Positions 10,301 through 20,271 are shown, numbered from the stretch's first letter. The stretch is DNA of 39,835 nucleotides from Nitrospira sp. (GCA_020430245.1 JAGQKG010000006.1:1-39835); one strand, 5' to 3'. Program-made: numbers and translations. Notes: generated from the letters alone by a model not told the origin.

Positions 10301-11527
10301 GTTATTGATGAGACCGGCCGTGAACGGGAAAAATATCCGGTGGTGTATGGAGGAAAGATAAAAGTTTCAGATGGAGGAAGGGTCGAAGTTGGCCAGAAGT
10401 TTGTGGAGTGGGATCCGTACTCACTCACGATTTTGACTGAAGTAGGAGGAAAGGTGGCTTTCGGTGATATTGCCGAAGGGGTCACTATGAAGGAGGAGGT
10501 GGATGAGGTCACTGGTTTGTCGCGCCGGGTGGTAATCGAGCAGGCAGGGACCAATTTGCGTCCACGGTTGTCTGTTAAGGACGAATCAGGAAAAACCGCA
10601 AAACTTTCTTCTGGATCTCCTGCACGATATCTCTTGCCGGTGGGAGCTCATATTTTTGTCGAAAAAGGATCGGCTGTATATCCCGGAGATGTATTGGCAA
10701 AAATTCCTAGAGAAACCACTAAAACAAAAGATATTACGGGAGGGTTGCCTCGGGTGGCCGAGTTGTTTGAGGCGAGAAAGCCTAAGGAGCATGCTGTTGT
10801 CACGGAAATTGATGGAGAGGTGTCATTTGGTGGATTTGTGAAAGGCTTGCGCAAGGTCGTCGTGGATAACAAGATTGGTGATGTGAAGGAATATTTTATC
10901 CCGCGTGGTCGACACGTAAATGTCCATGAAGGTGATTGGGTAAGGGCTGGTGAACCATTAATGGATGGGTCTGCTAATCCACATGATATTCTAAGCGTCT
11001 TGGGGCCAAGAGAATTGCAAAAGTATTTGGTGGATGAAGTGCAAGAGGTTTACCGTCTTCAAGGAGTCGTAATTAATGATAAGCATATTGAGGTCATAAC
11101 GCGGCAAATGCTGAAAAAGGTGAGAATCGAAGATGCTGGCGATAGTTCATTCTTGCCTGGCACTCAGGTCAATAAATCTGTCTTTGATGATGAGAATGAG
11201 AGGGTCCTTTCAGAGGGTGGACAGCCAGCATTAGGTAAGCCTGTCTTATTGGGAATCACAAAAGCCTCTCTTAGTACTGATAGCTTTATTTCTGGGGCCT
11301 CTTTTCAGGAGACCACGCGGGTTCTTACGGAGGCTGCTATTAATGGACGTACGGATGATTTGCGTGGATTGAAAGAGAATGTGATAGTTGGCAGGCTGAT
11401 TCCGGCTGGAACGGGTTGGGGAGAATATCGGGAAACTTTTGTTCCGAAGCGGACAGAGGAAGAGGTAACTTTTTCTTCAGAGGATCAGTCAAGTTTGAAT
11501 AAAGTCCATTCGTCAAGTGAAAAATAA
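7370..11527 (+). CDS. rpoC: DNA-directed RNA polymerase subunit beta'
   Basis: RpoC carries the catalytic magnesium. The protein has about 1,385 residues. It shows the N-terminal zinc finger (C70, C72, C85, C88), the catalytic NADFDGDQ (459-466, with three Asp), the trigger-loop region [10 protein letters not shown], and the second zinc-binding cluster around [16 protein letters not shown] place the start at TTG 7370, not at the upstream in-frame TTG 7322. CGGAGG (7357-7362) lies seven bases before 7370, while 7322 has no good site. The resulting start [17 protein letters not shown] also matches how beta' proteins of this kind begin. The next gene, rpsL, has its own promoter. Confidence 0.97.
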   Translation: MDSIYSLFEKPRDAVSFDAMRIRIASPEKIRSWSYGEVKKPETINYRSFKPERDGLFCAKIFGPTKDWECNCGKYKRMKHRGIVCDKCGVEVIQSKVRRERMGHIELAAPVAHIWFLKGVPSRIGILLDMSLKQLEKVLYFEAYVVLDPGNTNLKERELLTEERYRECVEEYGANSFKVGIGAEAIRELLRKVDIAALWDERHVKIKSTTSAAVGKKLTKRLKVIEAFHKSGNNPEWMIMDAIPVLPPELRPLVPLDGGRFATSDLNDLYRRVINRNNRLKRLVELKAPGVIIRNEMRMLQEAVDALFDNGRRGRVIRGANKRPLKSLSDMLKGKQGRFRQNLLGKRVDYSGRSVIVVGPELRLNQCGLPKKMALELFKPFIFHKLEERGAATTIKSAKRLVEKERPEVWDVLDEVIREHPVMLNRAPTLHRLGIQAFDPILVEGKAIRLHPLVCAAFNADFDGDQMAVHVPLSVEAQIECRVLMMAANNVLSPANGRPLSIPSQDMVLGCYWLTKDRDDARGEGKIFSSTEEVRIAYDSQEVEEQARIKVRIDGDMIDTTVGRVILSEVLPASMPFSHVNQLMTKKELTKLIDRVYRQAGLHEVVVMLDQLKDLGFSYATKAGVSICIDNMHIPSRKKELIERAKGDVSQVQEQYSEGLITNGERYNKVIDIWAHVGEEVAIEMMKEIKEGGGRGATEGLNPIFMMADSGARGSSQQIRQLGGMRGLMAKPSGEIIETPITANFREGLTVLQYFISTHGARKGLADTALKTANSGYLTRRLVDAAQDVIISEPDCFTTDGIIVSALVEGGEVIQPLDERILGRLTAEDVLDPVTQEVIVKAHEELEEELCKTIVEAGIDHVKIRSVLTCQSRWGVCAKCYGRDLARGRLVEKGEPVGVIAAQSIGEPGTQLTMRTFHIGGTASKVVEQTVLAAKHDGTIKFLSFDAKKNADFYNPSMAVKTRQGDWVVMVRNGKVAVIDETGREREKYPVVYGGKIKVSDGGRVEVGQKFVEWDPYSLTILTEVGGKVAFGDIAEGVTMKEEVDEVTGLSRRVVIEQAGTNLRPRLSVKDESGKTAKLSSGSPARYLLPVGAHIFVEKGSAVYPGDVLAKIPRETTKTKDITGGLPRVAELFEARKPKEHAVVTEIDGEVSFGGFVKGLRKVVVDNKIGDVKEYFIPRGRHVNVHEGDWVRAGEPLMDGSANPHDILSVLGPRELQKYLVDEVQEVYRLQGVVINDKHIEVITRQMLKKVRIEDAGDSSFLPGTQVNKSVFDDENERVLSEGGQPALGKPVLLGITKASLSTDSFISGASFQETTRVLTEAAINGRTDDLRGLKENVIVGRLIPAGTGWGEYRETFVPKRTEEEVTFSSEDQSSLNKVHSSSEK

Positions 11528-11558
11528 TAAATGCTACTTTTTAAGATGAAAATCTAGC

Positions 11559-11587
11559 TTGACATAATGGAAGTGAATCTATAAGAT
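11559..11587 (+). promoter_or_regulatory. Strong sigma70-type promoter upstream of rpsL
   Basis: A perfect -35 box TTGACA (11559-11564), a 17-base spacer and a -10 box TAAGAT (11582-11587, four of six matches) lie in the 116-base gap between rpoC and rpsL. The start site would be near 11594, leaving a leader of about 50 bases. This is the best promoter match I found in the ribosomal cluster and it marks the start of the str block. It would let the ribosomal protein genes downstream be expressed independently of rpoBC. Confidence 0.72.
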
Positions 11588-11643
11588 CGCTCGGTTCGCC
11601 CCAATGAATTTTTAAAATAAAGACGTAAGTAAATGGAAATAAT

Positions 11644-12015
11644 ATGCCAACAGTAAATCAGTTAATACGTGGTGGTCGTAAGACAATTAAGGCAAAAAGT
11701 AAAAGTTCGGCTTTAAACCAATGCCCTCAACGAAGAGGGGTGTGTCTCCGAGTCTATACTACGACACCTAAGAAGCCAAATTCGGCGTTAAGAAAAGTGG
11801 CGCGGGTGCGCTTGACGACGGGTCTTGAGGTGACTGCATATATACCAGGTATGGGTCATAACCTTCAGGAGCATTCTATAGTTTTGGTGAGGGGCGGTAG
11901 GGTGAAGGATCTTCCTGGTGTCAGATATCATATGATTCGTGGGGCGTTGGATGCTGTTGGGGTGGCTAACAGGAAGCAGGGCCGGTCAAAGTATGGTGCA
12001 AAGCGCCCCAAGTAG
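11644..12015 (+). CDS. rpsL: 30S ribosomal protein S12
   Basis: S12 lies at the decoding centre and controls accuracy. The 123-residue protein aligns without gaps to the family: [39 protein letters not shown] and a C-terminal [10 protein letters not shown]. Lys43 and Lys88, the usual sites of streptomycin-resistance changes, are wild type, and Asp89, often methylthiolated, is present. The start ATG has only a weak purine stretch upstream (GTAAGTAAATGGAAATAAT), which is odd for so highly expressed a gene. It heads the str block with rpsG, fusA and tuf. Confidence 0.98.
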   Translation: MPTVNQLIRGGRKTIKAKSKSSALNQCPQRRGVCLRVYTTTPKKPNSALRKVARVRLTTGLEVTAYIPGMGHNLQEHSIVLVRGGRVKDLPGVRYHMIRGALDAVGVANRKQGRSKYGAKRPK

Positions 12016-12078
12016 CAGTCTCGCGCTTAAACCTTCGCTGATCAAATTTAATACTCGTTAATTCTTGTAGGGGAAAAA

Positions 12079-12549
12079 ATGCCACGTAGGCCACTCGTTC
12101 TTCGTCAAAAGGTAGTTCAGGATGCCAGGTATAAGGATCAGGTTGTTGGTAGATTTTTGAATATTCTTCTGCGGGACGGAAAGAAGAGTACGGCTGAGAG
12201 GGTTTGTTATGGGGCATTTGATATTGTCAGGGATAAGACGGGGGATGAGCCGCTTAAGGTTTTCCATGCTGCGTTGGGAAACGTCAAGCCAATGGTGGAG
12301 GTGAAGTCAAGGAGGGTTGGTGGGGCATCTTATCAGGTGCCTGTGGAAATCCGGCCAGTGCGACAGGTGGCCTTGGCATTGAGGTGGATTAAGCAAAGTG
12401 CGTTGGCTCGAAGCGGTAAAAGTATGAAGGAAAAATTAGCGGCAGAGCTAATGGATGCTGCTAATAATAACGGTTCAGCGGTAAAGAAGCGAGATGAGAC
12501 GCATCGGATGGCCGAAGCTAATAGGGCTTTCGCTCATTACCGGTGGTAG
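12079..12549 (+). CDS. rpsG: 30S ribosomal protein S7
   Basis: S7 nucleates assembly of the 30S head and contacts E-site tRNA. The protein is 156 residues, the standard bacterial length. It begins PRRPLVLRQKVVQDARYKD, where many S7 proteins have a shorter basic lead, shows the DGKKSTAERV and YQVPVEIRPVRQ segments, and ends RMAEANRAFAHYRW. TAGGGGAAAAA precedes the ATG. It lies 63 bases after rpsL. In enterobacteria S7 represses the str operon by binding the rpsL-rpsG spacer. The spacer here is short and I saw no clear structure in it. Confidence 0.98.
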   Translation: MPRRPLVLRQKVVQDARYKDQVVGRFLNILLRDGKKSTAERVCYGAFDIVRDKTGDEPLKVFHAALGNVKPMVEVKSRRVGGASYQVPVEIRPVRQVALALRWIKQSALARSGKSMKEKLAAELMDAANNNGSAVKKRDETHRMAEANRAFAHYRW

Positions 12550-12660
12550 TTTGGGAATATTGTTGCTGCGGGGTGCTTGGTTTTTCTAGGTGGAGATGGT
12601 TTTTTTTCTGTTTATTGAGACAGCGTTTGGCTCTTGTGGGCATCGTTGTGTGAGGAATTT

Positions 12661-14742
12661 GTGTCTACAGACTTCATTTTAAGTCGCACTCGGAATATTG
12701 GGATTATGGCACATATTGATGCCGGGAAGACTACGACTACCGAGAGGGTCCTTTATTATACGGGGGTCTCGCATAGAATCGGTGAAGTCCATGAGGGTGC
12801 GGCGACCATGGATTGGATGGAGCAGGAGCGAGAGAGGGGAATTACAATTACTTCCGCCGCAACGACCTGTTTCTGGAAGGATAATAGAATTAATATTATC
12901 GATACTCCTGGTCATGTGGATTTTACTATTGAGGTAGAGCGGTCGCTTCGCGTGCTTGACGGTGCGATCGCTGTTTTTGATTCGGTTCAGGGGGTGGAGC
13001 CTCAATCTGAGACGGTGTGGCGACAGGCGGATAAGTATCAAGTTCCTCGAATTGTGTTTATGAATAAAATGGATCGAGTAGGTGCTGATTTTTTTGCAAG
13101 TGTTAAGTCTTTGGTTGACCGACTGGGGGCTAAGCCGGTTCCTGTGCAATTGCCATTAGGAAAAGAGGATGGGTTGCGAGGGGTAATTGACCTTCTACTT
13201 ATGAAGGCGTTGGTTTTTGATGATGAGACTCTTGGGGCGGCTTATTCTGTTCAGGATATTCCTGATGAATATTTAGAGTTGGCAAAAGAGTATCGCGAGA
13301 AATTGTTGGATGCAGTGGTTGAGTTTGATGAGGCGGTTATGGAGCGGTATTTGGCCGGAGAGGTTCTTGCGGTAGATGAGGTTAAGCGGGTGATTCGGGC
13401 AGGAACGATAGGACTGAAAGTTAACCCAGTCTTTTGTGGGTCGGCATTTAAGAATAAAGGTGTTCAGCCGTTGCTTGATGGTGTGGTGGATTATCTTCCT
13501 TCTCCAGTTGATCTTCCTCCTGTTGTTGGCGTGGATCCTCATTCCGATGAAGAGATAACTCGAAAGCCTGAGAATAGTGAGCCGTTTGCCGCTTTGGCCT
13601 TTAAAATAATGTCTGATCCTTTTTCCGGTCAATTGACGTATTTTAGGGTTTATTCAGGGAAATTATCCGCTGGATCCTATGTGTATAACGTCGCAAAGGG
13701 AAAGAAGGAGAGGATTGGGCGTTTATTGAAGATGCACGCCAATAAGCGGGAGGAAATTGAAGAAGTCTCTGCTGGTGATATAGCTGCGGCAGTGGGTCTT
13801 AAGGATACTCGGACGGGTGATACTCTCTGTGATGAAAAGCACCAAGTTCTGCTGGAGGTAATAAAATTCCCTGAACCGGTCATTTCTTTAGCTGTTGAGC
13901 CAAAGACAAAGCAGGATATGGATAAGTTGGGGTACTCCTTGGAAAAGCTAGCGCAAGAGGATCCTTCTTTCCAGGTGAAATCTGATGAGGAGACTGGGCA
14001 AACGATTATTTCTGGTATGGGTGAGTTGCATCTTGAGATTATCGTCGATCGTCTTCTTCGTGAATTTAAGGTGCAAGCCAATGTTGGGAAGCCTCAGGTG
14101 GCTTACCGTGAAACCATAAAGGGGAAAGCGGAAGCAGAGGGAAAGTATGTCAAGCAAACAGGTGGTCGGGGTCAGTATGGCCATGTGTGGCTCAGGGTGG
14201 AGCCTGCTGAGTCAGGGGTGGGTTTGGACTTTGTGAATAAAATTGTTGGAGGAACCGTTCCGAGGGAATATATCGCTCCGGTGGAAAAGGGGATTCGAGA
14301 GCGAATGGAGAGTGGTATTCTTGCGGGTTACCCATTGCGGGATCTTCGTGTCACTCTGTTTGATGGTTCTTTTCATGAGGTCGACTCCAGTGAGATGGCT
14401 TTTAAGATTGCTGGATCCATGGCTCTGGTGAGTGCGTGCCAGAAAGCGGACTTGGTCTTGCTGGAACCTGTAATGAAGGTTGAGGTTCTTGTTCCTCAGG
14501 ATTTTATGGGGGACGTTATAGGTGATTTGAATAGTCGGCGTGGAAAGATTCACGGAATGCGGGCTAGAGGGAACTCTCAGGTTGTTGATGCTGCCGTTCC
14601 TTTGAGCGAAATGTTTGGGTACTCAACAGATTTGCGTTCCAAGACTCAGGGGCGAGCCACTTACAGTATGGAGTTTGAGTCTTACGAGGTGGTGCCAAAG
14701 CTCATGGCTCAGCAAATCATTAAAAAGAATCAAGGAGAATAG
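12661..14742 (+). CDS. fusA: Elongation factor G
   Basis: EF-G is the cytosolic GTPase that drives tRNA-mRNA translocation and, with RRF, ribosome recycling. The 693-residue protein has the G1 motif AHIDAGKT (17-24), the switch I sequence [25 protein letters not shown] and [10 protein letters not shown], followed by domains II to V, with [15 protein letters not shown] in domain IV. I place the start at GTG 12661, preceded by GAGGA at a five-base spacing. An in-frame upstream GTG at 12634 would add nine atypical residues. Base composition (43% G+C in one counted row) is like the neighbours and unlike tuf, which follows after 59 bases. Confidence 0.97.
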   Translation: MSTDFILSRTRNIGIMAHIDAGKTTTTERVLYYTGVSHRIGEVHEGAATMDWMEQERERGITITSAATTCFWKDNRINIIDTPGHVDFTIEVERSLRVLDGAIAVFDSVQGVEPQSETVWRQADKYQVPRIVFMNKMDRVGADFFASVKSLVDRLGAKPVPVQLPLGKEDGLRGVIDLLLMKALVFDDETLGAAYSVQDIPDEYLELAKEYREKLLDAVVEFDEAVMERYLAGEVLAVDEVKRVIRAGTIGLKVNPVFCGSAFKNKGVQPLLDGVVDYLPSPVDLPPVVGVDPHSDEEITRKPENSEPFAALAFKIMSDPFSGQLTYFRVYSGKLSAGSYVYNVAKGKKERIGRLLKMHANKREEIEEVSAGDIAAAVGLKDTRTGDTLCDEKHQVLLEVIKFPEPVISLAVEPKTKQDMDKLGYSLEKLAQEDPSFQVKSDEETGQTIISGMGELHLEIIVDRLLREFKVQANVGKPQVAYRETIKGKAEAEGKYVKQTGGRGQYGHVWLRVEPAESGVGLDFVNKIVGGTVPREYIAPVEKGIRERMESGILAGYPLRDLRVTLFDGSFHEVDSSEMAFKIAGSMALVSACQKADLVLLEPVMKVEVLVPQDFMGDVIGDLNSRRGKIHGMRARGNSQVVDAAVPLSEMFGYSTDLRSKTQGRATYSMEFESYEVVPKLMAQQIIKKNQGE

Positions 14743-14801
14743 TATTTCTTTAGTTATATTTTCCAATTCGGTAAGGCAAGGATATCAAGAGGAGGTAGGG
14801 C

Positions 14802-16007
14802 ATGGCGAAGGCGAAATTTGAGCGGAAGAAGCCGCATGTCAATGTGGGGACGATCGGGCACGTTGACCATGGGAAAACGACCCTGACGTCGGCCTTGACG
14901 AAAGTGATGGGCGATACGGGCAAGGCCAAGTTTGTCCCCTATGATGAAGTTGCGAAAGCCAGTGAGAGTCAGGGACGACGGGATCCGACTAAAATTCTCA
15001 CCATTGCCATCTCCCATGTGGAATACGAAACGGACAATCGACATTATGCGCACGTCGACTGTCCGGGGCATGCGGATTATGTGAAGAACATGATTACAGG
15101 GGCGGCGCAAATGGATGGTGCGATTTTGGTGGTCAGTGCCGCCGATGGGCCGATGCCGCAAACGCGGGAGCATATTTTGTTGGCGCGGCAGGTGGGTGTG
15201 CCGTTTATTGTGGTCTTTTTGAATAAAGCGGACAAGGTTGAGGACAAGGAGTTGTTGGAGTTGGTGGAATTGGAAGTGCGGGAACTGCTCACCAAGTATG
15301 GCTTTCCGGGCGATGATGTGCCGGTGGTCATTGGGTCAGCGATTAAGGCCATTGAGGGGGATCAGAGTGAGGTGGGCGTCCCGTCGATTATGCGCTTATT
15401 GGAGGCGATCGATAGCTACATCCCGACTCCACAGCGAGCCATTGACAAGCCGTTTCTCATGCCGATTGAAGATGTTTTTACCATCAGCGGTCGGGGGACC
15501 GTGGTAACGGGCCGGGTCGAGCGTGGGGTGGTCAAGGTGGGAGATGAAATTGAGATTGTGGGGCTGAAGCCGACGCAGGCGACGATTGTCACGGGTGTGG
15601 AAATGTTCCGGAAGGTATTGGATGAGGGGCAGGCAGGGGACAATATTGGGGCGCTGTTGCGGGGTACGAAGAAGGAAGAGGTGGAGCGTGGTATGGTGTT
15701 GGCCAAGCCGAAGAGTATCACGCCGCATACGAAATTCAAGGCGGAAGTGTATATTTTGACGAAGGAAGAGGGCGGGCGGCATACGCCGTTTTTTAATGGC
15801 TATCGTCCGCAGTTTTACTTCCGGACGACGGATGTCACGGGGGTAGTGCAATTGAACCCGGGGGTGGAGATGGTGATGCCGGGGGATAATGTGTCGTTTG
15901 AGGGTGAGCTCATCTCCCCGATTGCGATGGAGCAAGGAGTGCGGTTTGCAGTGCGAGAAGGGGGCCGAACGGTCGGAGCCGGGGTGGTCACGGAAATCGT
16001 CGCGTAA
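14802..16007 (+). CDS. tuf: Elongation factor Tu with unusual switch I
   Basis: EF-Tu delivers aminoacyl-tRNA to the ribosome as a GTP complex. The 401-residue protein has G1 GHVDHGKT (19-26), DCPGHAD (86-92), NKAD in place of the common NKxD variants, a SAIKA G5 motif, and ordinary domains II and III ending AGVVTEIVA. It is odd between YDE (47-49) and HVEYET (72-77). Canonical EF-Tu has about 17 residues there, including RGITI; this one has about five more, reading [19 protein letters not shown]. Thr67 in LTI probably replaces the Mg-binding Thr. The gene is also richer in G+C (two rows counted at 57%) than fusA or the S10 genes. GAGGAGG precedes the ATG. Confidence 0.97.
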   Translation: MAKAKFERKKPHVNVGTIGHVDHGKTTLTSALTKVMGDTGKAKFVPYDEVAKASESQGRRDPTKILTIAISHVEYETDNRHYAHVDCPGHADYVKNMITGAAQMDGAILVVSAADGPMPQTREHILLARQVGVPFIVVFLNKADKVEDKELLELVELEVRELLTKYGFPGDDVPVVIGSAIKAIEGDQSEVGVPSIMRLLEAIDSYIPTPQRAIDKPFLMPIEDVFTISGRGTVVTGRVERGVVKVGDEIEIVGLKPTQATIVTGVEMFRKVLDEGQAGDNIGALLRGTKKEEVERGMVLAKPKSITPHTKFKAEVYILTKEEGGRHTPFFNGYRPQFYFRTTDVTGVVQLNPGVEMVMPGDNVSFEGELISPIAMEQGVRFAVREGGRTVGAGVVTEIVA

Positions 16008-16040
16008 GAAATACTGGTGAAGTGGAAAGGGTAGGTTTTT

Positions 16041-16352
16041 GTGGATCAAGACCGCAGAATACGAATTCGTTTAAAAGGCTTTGACTATAGGGTATTAGAT
16101 CAGTCTCTTCGTGAGATTGTGGATACTGTTCGTCGGAGTGGCGCTCGAATTGCGGGCCCTGTGCCTCTGCCTACGAGGATTGAGAAGTGGACTGTCCAGA
16201 GATCGACTCACGTTGATAAAAAGTCACGGGAACAGTTCGAGATTCGTACTCATAAACGATTGCTGGACATTATGGAGCCAACGCCAGAGACTATGGACGC
16301 TTTGATGAAGCTTAATTTGGCCGCTGGGGTTGATGTGGAAATTAAGCTGTAG
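16041..16352 (+). CDS. rpsJ: 30S ribosomal protein S10
   Basis: S10 is in the 30S head and doubles as NusE, the ribosomal partner of NusG. The 103-residue protein has [15 protein letters not shown], the loop segment [20 protein letters not shown] and [12 protein letters not shown], all standard. It starts at GTG with AAGGGTAGG upstream. It opens the S10 block 33 bases after tuf, with no terminator between, so str and S10 are probably co-transcribed here. Base composition drops back from the tuf level. Confidence 0.97.
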   Translation: MDQDRRIRIRLKGFDYRVLDQSLREIVDTVRRSGARIAGPVPLPTRIEKWTVQRSTHVDKKSREQFEIRTHKRLLDIMEPTPETMDALMKLNLAAGVDVEIKL

Positions 16353-16410
16353 TTTTAGAGTCAAGGTTTTCCTTGGGCACAGTAAACTTAATTTAGGTAA
16401 TTATTGAATT

Positions 16411-17028
16411 ATGGTTAAAGGGTTGATAGGTAAAAAATTGGGTATGATCCAAGTATTTGATGAGGAGAGGCGCCTTATCCCTGTGACGGTCATTGAAGCT
16501 GGTCCCTGTGGAATTGTTCAGCTTAAAAAAAAGAATATCGATGGGTATGATGCCGTGCAGATTGGATTTGGGGAAGTGTCTGAGCGAAAGCAGACGAAGC
16601 CTCAGTTAGGTCACTTAAAGAAAGCGGGAAATAAAGTTTGGCGCCATTTAAAGGAATTTCCCTCTTCCGGTGAAACTCAGGTTGGTGCTGTTGTTGACGT
16701 AAGCTTATTTTCAGAAGGTGAATCAATTAATGTTAGGGGAATTTCCAAGGGAAAAGGATTTCAGGGGGTTATGAAGCGGCATAATTATGCCGGTGGCCCC
16801 GCATCCCATGGTTCAATGTTTCATCGGGCTCCTGGGTCCATCGGGTCGAGCTCTTTTCCTTCAAGAGTGTTAAAGAATAAAAAACTCCCTGGTCATATGG
16901 GAAATAAGCAAGTCACTGTAAGGGGGCTAAGGGTATTCGGGATAAAGGCTGAAGAAAATATACTTTTAGTAACAGGTTCTGTCCCTGGCCCGGTTGGAGG
17001 GGTGGTCATCGTAAGGAAGGTTGGCTGA
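16411..17028 (+). CDS. rplC: 50S ribosomal protein L3
   Basis: L3 is one of the first proteins to bind 23S rRNA and reaches to the peptidyl transferase centre. The protein is 205 residues. It starts MVKGLIGKKLGMIQVFDE, has the central loop HNYAGGPASHGSMFHRAPGS that approaches the active site, and has the typical GHMGNKQVTVRGLRV end. Its TGA stop shares one base with the rplD ATG (TGATG), implying coupled translation with L4. Confidence 0.97.
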   Translation: MVKGLIGKKLGMIQVFDEERRLIPVTVIEAGPCGIVQLKKKNIDGYDAVQIGFGEVSERKQTKPQLGHLKKAGNKVWRHLKEFPSSGETQVGAVVDVSLFSEGESINVRGISKGKGFQGVMKRHNYAGGPASHGSMFHRAPGSIGSSSFPSRVLKNKKLPGHMGNKQVTVRGLRVFGIKAEENILLVTGSVPGPVGGVVIVRKVG

Positions 17029-17657
17029 TGCAAGCTATTGACGAAATTCCTGTGTTTGGCCCAGACTCCAGGCCTGTAGAAAAAGTTGATCTGACTAACA
17101 GTGTTTTTTGTTCTGACGTTAATGCATCTTTGGTCCATCGCGCTGTTGTTATGCAACGGGGAAATGTCAGGCAGGGTACGGCATCTACGCTCGGTCGTGG
17201 AGAGGTAAGGGGTGGTGGGAAGAAGCCATGGAAGCAAAAGCATACGGGTCGGGCGCGATCAGGGTCAAGTCGTTCCCCGATCTGGAGGGGAGGGGGTGCT
17301 GTTTTCGGGCCGAAGCCTAGATCGTATTCATTATCCTTGCCAAAGAAAATGTATAGGGCGGCCTTAAGGGGGGCTTTGGCGGACAAGGCCGAAAATGGAT
17401 TGGTGGTATTGGGAGATTTGGTTCTGCCTGAAATGAAAACTCGGGCATTGGTTAAATCTTTATCCAGTGTCGGGGCAAGTGGGAAGGTCCTTTTGGTCAT
17501 TCAGGAAGAATTGGATGGTCTTATTCGTATTGGAAAAAATGTAAAAAATCTTAAGGTCATTCATGCTGATGCCCTTAATGTGTATGACGTGCTTTGGTGT
17601 GAAAAGTTGGTAGTAACCAAAGCAGAGCTAAAACGAATACAGGAAATTTGGGTGTAA
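17028..17657 (+). CDS. rplD: 50S ribosomal protein L4
   Basis: L4 lines the peptide exit tunnel with L22 and in enterobacteria also represses the S10 operon. The 209-residue protein has the extended loop with RQGTASTLGRGEVRGGGKKPW and then KHTGRARSGSSRSPIWRGGG, which forms the tunnel constriction. The globular part around LPKKMYRAALRGALADKA is normal. The N-terminus is somewhat divergent (MQAIDEIPVFGPDSRPVEKV). It overlaps rplC by one base and is followed after one base by rplW. No L4-binding leader hairpin was recognised ahead of rpsJ. Confidence 0.96.
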   Translation: MQAIDEIPVFGPDSRPVEKVDLTNSVFCSDVNASLVHRAVVMQRGNVRQGTASTLGRGEVRGGGKKPWKQKHTGRARSGSSRSPIWRGGGAVFGPKPRSYSLSLPKKMYRAALRGALADKAENGLVVLGDLVLPEMKTRALVKSLSSVGASGKVLLVIQEELDGLIRIGKNVKNLKVIHADALNVYDVLWCEKLVVTKAELKRIQEIWV

Positions 17658-17658
17658 C

Positions 17659-17946
17659 GTGAATCCACATGATGTTTTAATACGACCTTTGTTGACAGAA
17701 AAAATCACCGCAATACGGGAAACGAAAAATGGCGTCGCATTCTCTGTGCATCGTCAGGCAACTCGAGTTGATATTCGCAGAGCTGTAGAAAAAGTGTTTA
17801 GCGTTAAGGTCGCTTCGGTGAATGTAATGAATGTTAGGGGCAAAAAAAAACGACAGGGTCGTTTTACTGGAAAAAGATCTGATTGGAGGAAGGCGTTCAT
17901 TACCTTAAGAGAGGGTGAAAAAATTGAATTGTATGAAAGTGCCTAA
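17659..17946 (+). CDS. rplW: 50S ribosomal protein L23
   Basis: L23 sits at the tunnel exit and docks trigger factor and the signal recognition particle. The 95-residue protein starts at GTG, one base after the rplD stop, as MNPHDVLIRPLLTEKIT. It has VRGKKKRQGRFTGKRSDWRKA, the basic loop that enters 23S rRNA. The tight spacing to rplD implies translational coupling, since no clear ribosome binding site lies outside the rplD coding end. Confidence 0.96.
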   Translation: MNPHDVLIRPLLTEKITAIRETKNGVAFSVHRQATRVDIRRAVEKVFSVKVASVNVMNVRGKKKRQGRFTGKRSDWRKAFITLREGEKIELYESA

Positions 17947-17992
17947 TAGAAAATTATTTTTTGTCAATTAATGCAATGGTGAGAGTTAGGTT

Positions 17993-18832
17993 ATGCCAAT
18001 AAAAGAATATAATCCGACGTCACCTGGCCGAAGAGGGATGTCGGCTGTCACGGGTGAGGGGTTGTCGAGAAAAAGACCTGAAAAGGCCTTAACTAGTTTT
18101 AAGTCTAAATCTGGTGGAAGAAATAACGCTGGAAGAATTACTTCCCGTTTCAAGGGTGGAGGGCATAAGCGCCTCTATCGGAAGATCGATTTTAAACGGG
18201 ACAAATTTAATATTATAGGCAAAGTTGCTGCTGTGGAATATGATCCTAATCGATCAGCTCGCATTGCACTCTTGCATTATTCAGACGGGGAGAAACGCTA
18301 TATCCTGGCTCCTTTGGGTCTGAAGGTCGGTGATTCGGTTCAGGCTGGTGCTGGAGTTGATGTGAGGGTGGGGAATGCTTTGCCTCTTATGGAAATGCCT
18401 CTTGGTATAGTGGTGCACAATGTGGAATTAAAGCCAGGTAAGGGGGCTCAATTAGTTCGGAGCGCTGGGGCATCAGCTCAGGTAATGGGCCGTGATGAGG
18501 GTTATGTCCAGATCCGGTTAGTGTCTGGCGAAATGAGGAGGATACTTGGAGCATGTATGGCCACGGTTGGGCAGGTTGGAAACGCTGACCATAACAACAT
18601 AACCATTGGGAAAGCGGGTCGGTCTCGATGGTTGGGGCGTAAGCCGCATCAACGTGGGGTGGTAATGAATCCGGTTGATCATCCCCATGGCGGAGGTGAG
18701 GGAAAATCTGGTCAAGGTAATCCGCATCCTGTTTCACCATGGGGTCAACCGACAAAGGGTTTTAAGACACGGAAGCCGCGAAATCAAAGCTCGCGTTTTA
18801 TAATTGCAGGTAGAAAGAAAAAGTCCCGTTAA
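17993..18832 (+). CDS. rplB: 50S ribosomal protein L2
   Basis: L2 is among the most conserved large-subunit proteins and is needed for subunit association and peptidyl transfer. The 279-residue protein has the OB and SH3-like core and the C-terminal [20 protein letters not shown] segment containing the conserved His, followed by a basic end [13 protein letters not shown]. The first 50 residues include [20 protein letters not shown], a normal lead. It is separated by 46 bases from rplW and 15 from rpsS. Confidence 0.98.
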   Translation: MPIKEYNPTSPGRRGMSAVTGEGLSRKRPEKALTSFKSKSGGRNNAGRITSRFKGGGHKRLYRKIDFKRDKFNIIGKVAAVEYDPNRSARIALLHYSDGEKRYILAPLGLKVGDSVQAGAGVDVRVGNALPLMEMPLGIVVHNVELKPGKGAQLVRSAGASAQVMGRDEGYVQIRLVSGEMRRILGACMATVGQVGNADHNNITIGKAGRSRWLGRKPHQRGVVMNPVDHPHGGGEGKSGQGNPHPVSPWGQPTKGFKTRKPRNQSSRFIIAGRKKKSR

Positions 18833-18847
18833 TTTAGGGGGTAATCG

Positions 18848-19135
18848 ATGCCAAGGTCAGTTCATAAGGGTCCGTTTGTCGATGACCATGTTGCAAAAAA
18901 AGTAGAAAAGGCCAGGGAGGGAAGAGAGTCCAAGGTGATAAAAACATGGTCAAGGCGGTCGACAATTATTCCGGATATGATCGGTTTGACTTTTGCTGTC
19001 CATAACGGGAAGAAATTTATCCCAGTTTTTATTACGGACAATATGGTGGGTCATAAATTAGGTGAATTTGCTCCAACAAGATTTTTTAAGGGACATGGGC
19101 ATGCCAGGAGTGAGAAGGCGGTTGCGTTAAAGTAA
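18848..19135 (+). CDS. rpsS: 30S ribosomal protein S19
   Basis: S19 is located in the 30S head and contacts the A-site finger and S13. The 95-residue protein starts [19 protein letters not shown] and contains [19 protein letters not shown] and [18 protein letters not shown], all close to family consensus. TTTAGGGGGTAATCG lies before the ATG, giving a usable GGGGG binding site. It follows rplB by 15 bases and is followed by rplV after 50. Confidence 0.97.
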   Translation: MPRSVHKGPFVDDHVAKKVEKAREGRESKVIKTWSRRSTIIPDMIGLTFAVHNGKKFIPVFITDNMVGHKLGEFAPTRFFKGHGHARSEKAVALK

Positions 19136-19185
19136 GAATTAAGGGATCTCATAAGTCGTAAGTATTTAAGAAGGTAGAAAAATAT

Positions 19186-19524
19186 ATGGCTGAGGCTAAA
19201 GCAATTCTTCGACATGTAAGACTGGCCCCACGTAAAGCAAGGTTAATTGTTGATATGGTTAGGGGAAGAAATGCGGCTGAAGCATTGGCCATATTAAAGT
19301 ATACCCCAATGTCAGCTGCAAGGGTGGTTGAGCAGTTACTTTTTTCGGCAGTATCCAACGCCGGTCAGAAAGATTTGGGCGACCCAGAAAATCTTAGAAT
19401 CGCCAAAGCGTATGTGGATGGTGGTCCAATTTATAAGAGATTTCGCCCACGTTCAATGGGAAGGGCAAACCCTATACAAAAACGGACGAGCCATATAACA
19501 ATCGTTGTAAGTCCGGCTGGTTAG
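19186..19524 (+). CDS. rplV: 50S ribosomal protein L22
   Basis: L22 spans the large subunit and its beta hairpin lines the exit tunnel opposite L4. The 112-residue protein has AILRHVRLAPRKARLIVDMV and RGRNAAEALAILKYTPMSAA, and the hairpin around YKRFRPRSMGRANPIQKRTS with no insertion. Macrolide-resistance insertions usually fall in that hairpin, and none is seen. AGAAGGTAG lies upstream of the ATG. It is followed by rpsC after 44 bases. Confidence 0.97.
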   Translation: MAEAKAILRHVRLAPRKARLIVDMVRGRNAAEALAILKYTPMSAARVVEQLLFSAVSNAGQKDLGDPENLRIAKAYVDGGPIYKRFRPRSMGRANPIQKRTSHITIVVSPAG

Positions 19525-19568
19525 TAGTGCCTATATATTCAAAGCTTGGTGTTAGGGGGGAAGAATAG

Positions 19569-20234
19569 ATGGGTCAAAAAACGCACCCGTATGGTTTCAG
19601 ATTGGGTTATACCCGTACATGGCACTCTCGATGGTACGCAAAAAAAGACTTCGCAAAATTGCTTCACCAAGATTTGTCGATTAGGGACGTGGTTAAAAAG
19701 CGCCTGTATCATGCTGGCATATCCAGTGTGGAGATAGAGCGATCGGGTAATCAGCTGAAATTAATCATTCATACTGCTCGTCCTGGTATTATCATAGGGA
19801 GGAAGGGTGCTGAAGTTGATAAATTGAAAGCAACCCTCGAAAAAGAGTATGGCAATGAAGTTTTTGTCACCGTGAAAGAAATTAAGAAGCCAGAGTTGGA
19901 TGCTCAGTTGGTGGCTGAGAACATTGCTACCCAATTAGAAAAGCGAGTCTCATTTCGTCGTGCGTTGAAGCGAAGTGTTGCTTCTGCTCTAAGGCTTGGA
20001 GCCTTGGGGATTAAGGTATATTGCGCTGGGCGTCTTGGTGGCCATGAAATTGCCAGAACGGAGTGGTATCGAGAGGGCCGAGTTCCACTTCATACTCTTA
20101 GGGCCGACGTTGAATATGGATTTGCTGAGGCAAAGACTGCTATGGGCCAAATCGGAGTTAAGGCGTGGATCTTTAAAGGGGATGCCCCAATTCCTTCATT
20201 GGAAAAATCGGAGCCTTCGTTAGGTTTTTTATAA
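19569..20234 (+). CDS. rpsC: 30S ribosomal protein S3
   Basis: S3 lies at the mRNA entry site and takes part in helicase activity of the ribosome. The 221-residue protein begins [20 protein letters not shown] and has a KH domain with the [11 protein letters not shown] loop at about residues 78-88. The C-terminal domain carries [20 protein letters not shown] and ends soon after [16 protein letters not shown]. The C-terminal tail is short. GGGGGGAAGA precedes the ATG. An overlapping frame at 19546 in another phase is spurious. Confidence 0.97.
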   Translation: MGQKTHPYGFRLGYTRTWHSRWYAKKDFAKLLHQDLSIRDVVKKRLYHAGISSVEIERSGNQLKLIIHTARPGIIIGRKGAEVDKLKATLEKEYGNEVFVTVKEIKKPELDAQLVAENIATQLEKRVSFRRALKRSVASALRLGALGIKVYCAGRLGGHEIARTEWYREGRVPLHTLRADVEYGFAEAKTAMGQIGVKAWIFKGDAPIPSLEKSEPSLGFL

Positions 20235-20271
20235 AAGATAGAACGATTTAAGTGATTGGAGTATTTCAAAG

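Noticed and set aside
12634..12660. EF-G extended start at GTG 12634
   Set aside because: It adds nine atypical residues, while GTG 12661 has GAGGA at good spacing and a normal EF-G N-terminus.
15396..16049. 217-residue open frame on the - strand opposite tuf
   Set aside because: It mirrors the coding frame of a G+C-rich gene, has no recognisable domain and no ribosome binding site; it is a shadow of tuf.
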